Positions 6,872 to 11,308 of a stretch of 11,308 bases of DNA are shown one piece after another. The notes below the pieces were generated by a model that worked only from the letters and a program-made list of their open reading frames with translations, did not search any database and was not told where the DNA came from. Made by a program: the position numbers and the translations under genes. This DNA is from Phycisphaerales bacterium. Lineage in GTDB: Bacteria > Planctomycetota > Phycisphaerae > Phycisphaerales > SM1A02. Location of the stretch: assembly GCA_007125255.1 (NCBI GenBank), contig SLDM01000143.1, positions 1 through 11,308 of the forward strand. Direction: 5' to 3'. Every line of letters starts with the position of its first letter. Positions within the stretch are counted from its first letter, which is position 1.

Positions 6872-8152
6872 TTATCGGCCGCGTCCCTCGCCGCGTCCGC
6901 GTCCTTCGCCGCGTCCACCGTCCCGGACCTCGCCGCGACCGGCGCCGCGATCCCGTGAGCCCGCCGCCGTCTGCCGCATCACACTTCGGGAGGCGGGCAG
7001 TTGGTTGAACTGCTCTTCGGTCAGCTGGTCCCGAACAAGCGAGAGGTAGTGTTCCGCCCGTTCGTTGCGCTGCTGAATCAGATCGCGGGTCGGATCGGTG
7101 ATTCGGTCCACGCTCTCGCCGCGCTGGCGGGCGGCCACCATGTCGATCTGGTTGCGAATGCTTCGCGGCTCGTGAGAGCGCGTCGTCTCGATCAGGTTGG
7201 TATTGAGCGACCGGAGCTCTTCCGTCCACGACGCCTGCGCTTCGGTCAGCGCTGCGCGGGCCTCGTCCTCCAGGTCGTCCAGTTCCAGGGCCTGACGGAA
7301 GAGTCGGGTCACCGGCAGCGGGCGGTGCACGCGCGGGTAGCCGATTTCAAGTGCGCGGCTGCGGAACTCTTCGGCGCTGTCCGAAGGCAGCGCTTCGGCG
7401 ATCTTGTCCCGGTACTGGTCGTTCACATCGCGCACCTCAACGCGGCGATCCACCTCGCGCCGCAGCAGATCGGTTTCCGGGCTTCGGTCCCGCTGGCGCA
7501 ATGAGCTGAAGGCGTGATTGTGGAGATCGTGCGTGACCGCGATCCGGCGACGCAGTGCGCGGTCCAGCGCCTTGTCGTACTCTTCGACGACCGGGTCGAT
7601 CTCGCTGCGAACACGATCGCTCAGACGAAGTTCGTTGAGGACGTGGAACAGGTTGACGTTCTCACCCGCGAGACGGCCGTCGTGCAGATTCTTCTCACGG
7701 AAGATCATCCGCTGGAAGGCCGGCCAGCGATCAAGCTGTTCGCTGTTCAGGATGACCTGAACATTCTGCTCGAACTGTTCCTTGAGACGATCCTTCTCCG
7801 AGCGCCATTCTTCGAGGGGGCGGAGGACGATGTCCATGATCTGGTCTTCGCCGGCATTCTGCAGCTCTTCGTTCAGGTTGTTCAGTCGATCCTGAACATC
7901 CTGCCAACCTTGTTCGAATTCATCGCGGTAATCTTCGTAGAGCGATTCGATAATCATTCGCTGGCCTTCATCGAGCTCGAGGCCCTGCGAGAAATACACG
8001 ATGTCGCGGCTCAGGTAGTCGCGCTGCATCAGTTCGGTGAATGCGCCGGCAGCGCCCGACTGGGCGGTCGCGGTGGCGGTCAACACCGCGGCGGCGGCGA
8101 GGCCGGCTCCGGCGGCGGCGTACTTCATCCTGTTCCAGGTTGCCTTGATCAT
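6872..8152 (-). CDS. Secreted helical protein with three Spy/CpxP-like modules and an Arg/Gly-rich tail
   Basis: This 426-residue protein matches no family I can name with certainty. Residues 1-30 look like a Sec signal peptide (a basic start, then AAAGAGLAAAAVLTATATA, with likely cleavage after ATA30). The mature part is highly charged and predicted helical. Three modules can be aligned by eye, beginning at about 53 (FSQGLELDEGQRMIIESLYE), 170 (HVLNELRLSDRVRSEIDPVV) and 285 (FRQALELDDLEDEARAALTE). Each ends with an LTxxQ-like element or its equivalent (ILNSEQLDRWP at 134-144, IAEALPSDSAEEFR at 251-264, QLTEEQFNQLP at 376-386), recalling Spy/CpxP periplasmic proteins. Residues 399-426 are almost only Arg, Gly, Glu and Asp. 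A GAGGAG site lies 10 nt before the ATG. It is co-directional with gspE but separated by two hairpins, so a functional link to secretion is unproven. Confidence 0.8.
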   Translation of the reverse strand: MIKATWNRMKYAAAGAGLAAAAVLTATATAQSGAAGAFTELMQRDYLSRDIVYFSQGLELDEGQRMIIESLYEDYRDEFEQGWQDVQDRLNNLNEELQNAGEDQIMDIVLRPLEEWRSEKDRLKEQFEQNVQVILNSEQLDRWPAFQRMIFREKNLHDGRLAGENVNLFHVLNELRLSDRVRSEIDPVVEEYDKALDRALRRRIAVTHDLHNHAFSSLRQRDRSPETDLLRREVDRRVEVRDVNDQYRDKIAEALPSDSAEEFRSRALEIGYPRVHRPLPVTRLFRQALELDDLEDEARAALTEAQASWTEELRSLNTNLIETTRSHEPRSIRNQIDMVAARQRGESVDRITDPTRDLIQQRNERAEHYLSLVRDQLTEEQFNQLPASRSVMRQTAAGSRDRGAGRGEVRDGGRGEGRGRGEGRGR

Positions 8153-8601
8153 GTCTGACTAGCTCCTCAGCAAATTCGTTTGGGGGTTCATGCAAAGATC
8201 TGTTTCATCGGTGGCGTAGCGCCCGAATGCGACCCGGCACCGGGACGCGGGGGTGTCAGCGGTGAACGGCCGGCCGCCCTCCGTTCCGGGTCGCCCCCGA
8301 GTAGTGGAGACGCTTTCGGCGGGCCGGGCCCGATCGTGGTGCCTGCTGACAGTCATCCAACGAACGATCCGGCGAGTTATGGCAGTGAATCTGACAATTC
8401 ACCATGCATCCGCGGCCGTCTGGAAGCTATCGGTCATTCGCCGCTCCGGATGCGGAGAAAGATCGCCTCCCGGCCGGAGCCCCCCGCTTGGAGCCCGAAT
8501 TCAGAGCCCTTAGCCAGAGCCCATAGCCAGTGCTGACTTCCGGGAAGATCCCGCGCCCGTTCGGGGCGGGGCGAGGCGGCGGCGGGCGGATCGCGGCGCG
8601 G
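8153..8601. other. Long intergenic region without a credible gene
   Basis: These 449 nt lie between scoA and the secreted-protein gene. Short open frames on both strands are Arg/Pro/Ser-rich and look like nothing known; none resembles CoA-transferase subunit B. Visible structures are a palindrome GTGAAT-N6-ATTCAC (8385-8402), a 13-bp direct repeat CAGAGCCC(T/A)TAGC in two adjacent copies (8502-8514, 8515-8527), a palindrome CTTCC-G-GGAAG (8537-8547), and an imperfect GC-rich fold at 8547-8592 just after the scoA stop. The region should hold the promoter of the secreted-protein gene, but I found no convincing -35/-10 pair. Confidence 0.6.
8163..8168 (-). promoter_or_regulatory. Ribosome binding site of the three-module secreted protein
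   Basis: GAGGAG on the minus strand, 10 nt before the ATG at 8152. It supports that start codon, which also gives a complete signal peptide. Confidence 0.65.
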
Positions 8602-9303
8602 TCATACTCGTTCGGTGATTGTTCGTTGTTCGATCCGTTTCTCACTCACCGTCTGGACGACGCGATCGACGAAAATGCCGGGCGTATGGATGTTGTCAGG
8701 GTCCAGGGTGCCGGTCTCGACGATTTCCTCGACCTCCGCCAGGCACGCCCGGCCGCTGGTGGCGACGAGCGGATTGAAGTTCCGCGCGGTTTTCCGGTAG
8801 ACGAGGTTGCCCGCCCGGTCGGCTTTCCACGCCTTGACGAGGGCGAGATCCGCGACGATCCCGCGTTCGAGGACGTATTGAACCCCGTCGAATTCCTTGA
8901 CCTCCTTGCCTTCCGCCACCTGGGTGCCGAATCCGGTCCGTGTATAGAAGCCCGGGATGCCCGCCCCGCCGGCCCGGAGCCGCTCGGCCAGGGTGCCCTG
9001 GGGCGTAAACTCGATTTCGAGCTCATCGTTCATGAACTGGCGTTCAAATTCCGCGTTCTCGCCGACATAACTCGAGATCATCTTGCGAACCTGCCGGGTT
9101 TGAAGCAGAAGGCCGAGCCCCCAGTCATCGACGCCGGCATTGTTCGAGACGATGGTGAGTTCCTTCACCCCCGAGTCGCGCAGTGCGATGATCAATTGCT
9201 CCGGGATGCCGCAGAGCCCGAACCCGCCCGCGGCGATGGTCATTCCATCTTTCAACCGGCCGTCGAGGGCCGCGCTTGCCGTGTCGTACACCTTGTCGAT
9301 CAT
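8602..9303 (-). CDS. scoA: Succinyl-CoA:3-ketoacid CoA-transferase subunit A
   Basis: This 233-residue protein has the normal length for the A subunit of the two-subunit family I CoA-transferases. [10 protein letters not shown] (26-35) is the CoA-transferase signature; [14 protein letters not shown] (51-64), ISSYVGEN (76-83), [20 protein letters not shown] (102-121) and [20 protein letters not shown] (156-175) are all typical of ScoA. The enzyme moves CoA from succinyl-CoA to acetoacetate in the cytoplasm, in ketone-body or acetoacetate use. The catalytic glutamate belongs to subunit B, which normally follows immediately; here no subunit B lies on either side. The ATG at 9303 has AGGA 7 nt upstream and a plausible promoter at 9339-9367. 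The related AtoD is the main alternative name. Confidence 0.92.
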   Translation of the reverse strand: MIDKVYDTASAALDGRLKDGMTIAAGGFGLCGIPEQLIIALRDSGVKELTIVSNNAGVDDWGLGLLLQTRQVRKMISSYVGENAEFERQFMNDELEIEFTPQGTLAERLRAGGAGIPGFYTRTGFGTQVAEGKEVKEFDGVQYVLERGIVADLALVKAWKADRAGNLVYRKTARNFNPLVATSGRACLAEVEEIVETGTLDPDNIHTPGIFVDRVVQTVSEKRIEQRTITERV

Positions 9304-9310
9304 GATCGCA

Positions 9311-9314
9311 TCCT
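9311..9314 (-). promoter_or_regulatory. Ribosome binding site of scoA
   Basis: AGGA (within TGAGGA) on the minus strand, 7 nt before the scoA ATG at 9303. Confidence 0.55.
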
Positions 9315-9338
9315 CATTCGTCGGATTCAGATCTCATC

Positions 9339-9367
9339 ATGATCCGCCAATCCGGCGGCCTTGGCAA
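9339..9367 (-). promoter_or_regulatory. Candidate sigma70-type promoter of scoA
   Basis: On the minus strand TTGCCA (5 of 6 to TTGACA) is separated by 17 nt from GATCAT (4 of 6 to TATAAT). Transcription would start near 9332, leaving a leader of about 30 nt before the scoA ATG. It lies in the 142-nt divergent gap. A small hairpin CCGCC-N5-GGCGG (9344-9358) falls in the spacer. Confidence 0.35.
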
Positions 9368-9422
9368 GCGTGCGCCGGGATCGGTTCCGGACCGCTTCGC
9401 CCCGCCCCGGCCGAGCCCGCCG

Positions 9423-9439
9423 TCGAAATTCGATACGAT
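9423..9439 (+). promoter_or_regulatory. Possible -10 element and palindrome before the GTG-started membrane gene
   Basis: TCGAA-A-TTCGA (9423-9433) is a short palindrome directly followed by TACGAT (9434-9439), a 4 of 6 match to TATAAT. The GTG at 9446 begins 6 nt later, so a leaderless transcript is conceivable. No good -35 is visible, so this is weak. Confidence 0.2.
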
Positions 9440-9445
9440 TGGTGC

Positions 9446-10558
9446 GTGTCCGGGCTGCCACCGAATCAATCCGATGCGTTGCTGCCTCGGGATATTGCGC
9501 CGGCGCGGTGCCTCGACTGCTACTACGTCCTGGAAGGCCTTGAGCAATCGCGCTGTCCCGAGTGCGGCCGATCGTTCGATCTCTACGATGCCGGCACTTT
9601 CACGCGTAAACCGCCGTTCGTGCGGTGGAAGCTCTGGTTGCCGGGATTGATTCAGGCGATGATCTTCGGGGCGGTTTCCATGGCGATCCTCGCCCTGCTC
9701 GGTCAGTGGGGGTGGGCGCTTTGGATCGGCGTACCTTTGGCGGCCGGTTGTCTGCTCGGCTACCGGTTCAGCGCGGCGTGGATCCTGATGCCCGCGCTGG
9801 CGCTGACGCTGGTGACGGCCATGGTGCTCAGCGCACTTACCTTAAGTCTGGCCGGCCCCTTCTGCGCGATCATCCTGAGCGGGATCTTTCTCCTGCCAAT
9901 CTGTGGCGGCGCGGTGGCGGGGCTGATCCTTCGCACGATCCTCAAGGCGCGAGGCTACGAACAATCCGCCTACCTGCCCTCGCTCATTCTCTTCGCCCTG
10001 CTGCTGTTCGGGGCCGTCATGGAAGACCGTTTCGGGACCATTACCCCGCGGGAATCGGTTTCGACCACGCGCATCATCCACGCCCCGATCGACACCGCGT
10101 GGGAGAGCATCATGTTCTATGAAGATGTCACCCACGATCCGCCGTGGATTCTCCGCATCGGACTTGCCCACCCCCTTCGAACCTACGGCTCGTCAGCCCG
10201 CGCCGGTGATGAGAAGGTCTGCATTTACAACAAGGGACGGCTCACCAAGCGCATCGCCGAAGTCGAGGCGCCGCATCTCCTGGCCTTCACCATCGCCGAG
10301 CAGTCGATCGGCTACGAGCGCGATGTCCATCTCACCGGCGGCCGCTTCCGCTTCGAGGTGATCGATGATCAGTCCACCCGCGTCACGCTGACCACGGAGT
10401 ACGAACCGCTGCTCGGCCCGCGTTTCGCCTGGCGCTGGGGCGAACACTACGCCGTGCGCACGCTGCACGAACACGTGCTGGAAGGCATGGCCCGCGAGGC
10501 GGAGTCGGGGCGAGCCGGTTCGGTCACCGTGCGCCCCGCACGATGGGAGGGCCGCTGA
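9446..10558 (+). CDS. Zinc-ribbon / multi-pass membrane / SRPBCC-domain fusion protein
   Basis: This 370-residue protein starts at a GTG. Residues 22-40 form a zinc ribbon, CLDC...CPEC (Cys22, Cys25, Cys37, Cys40), of the kind common at the N-termini of planctomycete membrane proteins. Hydrophobic segments follow at about 65-88, 90-106, 111-136, 139-163 and 176-192. Residues 203-352 look like a SRPBCC (START-like, polyketide cyclase/dehydrase-type) domain: STTRIIHAPIDTAWESIMFY at its start, a strand-rich middle, and a long C-terminal helix ending HEHVLEGMAREAE. The ligand and function are unknown. The frame continues upstream to an ATG at 9302 that would overlap the scoA start, and that stretch is Pro/Arg-rich; GTG 9446 is preferred, with TTG 9479 possible. 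No Shine-Dalgarno is seen. It is probably co-transcribed with the next gene. Confidence 0.78.
   Translation: MSGLPPNQSDALLPRDIAPARCLDCYYVLEGLEQSRCPECGRSFDLYDAGTFTRKPPFVRWKLWLPGLIQAMIFGAVSMAILALLGQWGWALWIGVPLAAGCLLGYRFSAAWILMPALALTLVTAMVLSALTLSLAGPFCAIILSGIFLLPICGGAVAGLILRTILKARGYEQSAYLPSLILFALLLFGAVMEDRFGTITPRESVSTTRIIHAPIDTAWESIMFYEDVTHDPPWILRIGLAHPLRTYGSSARAGDEKVCIYNKGRLTKRIAEVEAPHLLAFTIAEQSIGYERDVHLTGGRFRFEVIDDQSTRVTLTTEYEPLLGPRFAWRWGEHYAVRTLHEHVLEGMAREAESGRAGSVTVRPARWEGR
10545..10550 (+). promoter_or_regulatory. Ribosome binding site deciding the second SRPBCC start
   Basis: GGGAGG lies 10 nt before the ATG at 10561 and inside the end of the upstream gene. It favours 10561 over the in-frame ATG at 10543, which itself overlaps this site. 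Confidence 0.6.
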
Positions 10559-10560
10559 TC

Positions 10561-11115
10561 ATGATCCGCGTTGAGCCGCACCGTCGCTGGCGCGTGAACG
10601 CCACGAAGACAATCGACCTGCCGCTGCCCGCTTCGGTGGTCTGGGGCCAGATGCGCGATCTGCGCCGGTTCATCACGATGGACCCGCTGCACGCAAAGGT
10701 GCGCGATGAAGTGCCGACCGGCCGCGCGATCCCCGCCGTCGGCACGCGGCTGGTGATCGAACATCGGCTGGCCGGGCTGCGCGTCCATCGCCGCAGCCGC
10801 CTGTTGCGCTGGCGCGAAGGGCGCGGCTACGCGGTGAGCGATCTCTCGCGGCGGGGCAATCACGTCGGGTTTCCCCACATCTGCGAGTACGAGATTATGC
10901 CGGTAACGGAACGATCCTCGAGACTGCGCCTCTCCGCGCGGGGCCGCTGGACCGCCACCTGGATGCCGGTCTGGCTGGTTCGTCTCTGGCTGCTCTGGGT
11001 GATGCGCGCCACCGGATTGCGGGTGGAGAACGCGCTGCTCGCGGCGCGGGACCAGATCAATCCCGCAGGGCAAGATACTGGTGCGCGACTTTCCAGACCG
11101 GCCCCGCGCCCATGA
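10561..11115 (+). CDS. SRPBCC-like (START-like fold) protein
   Basis: This is a 184-residue protein. Residues 14-33 (NATKTIDLPLPASVVWGQMR) read as the opening strand and helix of a SRPBCC domain. The middle has alternating strands (TRLVIEHRLAG, SRLLRWREG, ICEYEIMPV, SRLRLSARGRWTAT). A hydrophobic, Trp-rich stretch (about 139-150, PVWLVRLWLLWV) lies where the long C-terminal helix of the fold would sit and could touch a membrane. It starts 2 nt after the stop of the zinc-ribbon/SRPBCC gene, so the two are very likely one operon, and the shared fold suggests an old duplication or a joint role. Ligand and pathway are unknown. Its last 59 nt overlap the 3' end of murC on the other strand. Confidence 0.75.
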   Translation: MIRVEPHRRWRVNATKTIDLPLPASVVWGQMRDLRRFITMDPLHAKVRDEVPTGRAIPAVGTRLVIEHRLAGLRVHRRSRLLRWREGRGYAVSDLSRRGNHVGFPHICEYEIMPVTERSSRLRLSARGRWTATWMPVWLVRLWLLWVMRATGLRVENALLAARDQINPAGQDTGARLSRPAPRP

Positions 11116-11308
11116 TCACCAGCAGGTCGCCCGGCCGGCAGATATTCTCAAGTTGCTCGACGATCGCTTCGAACGGATAGAGGTGCATCGCCGACACGCC
11201 GCGCTGACGGAGTCGATCGACGAGATCCGCCGCGCTGATGCGCTGTTTTTCGATCTCCGAATCGCGCACGAAGTAGATGTGCGGCACGATGACGACATCC
11301 GCTTCGGA
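11057..11308 (-). CDS. murC: UDP-N-acetylmuramate--L-alanine ligase (MurC), C-terminal part only
   Basis: The minus frame enters from the right edge and ends in TGA at 11059-11057, giving 83 residues. SEADVVIVPHIYFVRDSE, SAADLVDRLRQRGV and, near the end, GDLLVIMGAGPVWKVAHQYL match the last part of the MurC ligase C-terminal domain, where (L/V)xxMGAGxxWK is characteristic. MurC adds L-alanine to UDP-MurNAc in the cytoplasm during peptidoglycan synthesis. Another Mur ligase such as Mpl is less likely. The ATP-binding and substrate-binding domains lie outside the window. The 3' end overlaps the convergent SRPBCC gene by 59 nt. An internal GTG at 11287 should not be taken as the start. Confidence 0.82.
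   Translation of the reverse strand, partial: SEADVVIVPHIYFVRDSEIEKQRISAADLVDRLRQRGVSAMHLYPFEAIVEQLENICRPGDLLVIMGAGPVWKVAHQYLALRD

Noticed and set aside
6733..6918. Upstream extension of gspE to an ATG at 6918
   Set aside because: It would translate through both hairpins and overlap the 3' end of the secreted-protein gene; the added residues are not like any GspE N-terminus.
8159..8356. 65-codon minus-strand frame upstream of the secreted-protein gene
   Set aside because: No ribosome binding site, Arg/Thr/Pro-rich random composition, no hydrophobic or motif content; it also covers the ribosome binding site of the downstream gene.
8502..8530. Two adjacent 13-bp direct repeats
   Set aside because: Only two copies with one mismatch and no spacer pattern; not a CRISPR and too short to call an attachment site or iteron array.
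8547..8592. Imperfect GC-rich hairpin after scoA as a terminator
   Set aside because: The stem has bulges, no U-run follows, and such folds are expected by chance in sequence this GC-rich.

Overview
The window is GC-rich bacterial DNA and most resembles a planctomycete, probably of the Phycisphaerae type. This is an inference from three things: a CxxC...CPECG zinc ribbon fused to membrane helices, the style of the pseudopilins (GspK with EF-hand-like loops, an unusual GspI), and frequent weak or absent Shine-Dalgarno sites. No rRNA, tRNA, CRISPR array, insertion sequence or phage gene was seen.

Region 1 (1-6732, minus strand, read right to left) is a type II secretion / pseudopilus cluster in the canonical order gspE-gspF-gspG-gspH-gspI-gspJ-gspK. 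gspE encodes the assembly ATPase and gspF the inner-membrane platform. gspG encodes the major pseudopilin with its C-terminal calcium loop, and gspH, gspI, gspJ and gspK the minor pseudopilins. gspH to gspK are packed tightly: a 4-nt gap between gspH and gspI, then two ATGA overlaps. gspK runs off the left edge. The outer-membrane secretin (gspD), gspC, gspL, gspM and the prepilin peptidase are not in the window. The gspE-gspF gap holds a six-unit 12-bp degenerate tandem repeat.

Region 2 (6733-8601) holds one secreted, helical, three-module protein of 426 residues, reminiscent of Spy/CpxP-type proteins and ending in an Arg/Gly-rich tail. Two strong hairpins separate it from gspE. About 450 nt without a credible gene lie upstream of it.

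Region 3 (8602-9445) holds scoA, subunit A of a succinyl-CoA:3-ketoacid CoA-transferase, on the minus strand. No subunit B lies beside it. A short divergent promoter region separates it from the plus-strand genes.

Region 4 (9446-11115, plus strand) holds two adjacent SRPBCC-like genes, probably co-transcribed: a zinc-ribbon/membrane/SRPBCC fusion and a smaller SRPBCC protein. The second overlaps tail-to-tail with the 3' end of murC (minus strand), which runs off the right edge.

I see no clearly new defence or mobile system. The least ordinary material is the modular secreted protein with its hairpin-marked 3' end, the atypical minor pseudopilins (Asp at +5 in GspI, a long acidic plus Gly/Arg tail in GspJ, EF-hand-like loops in GspK), the repeat between gspE and gspF, and the orphan CoA-transferase subunit.
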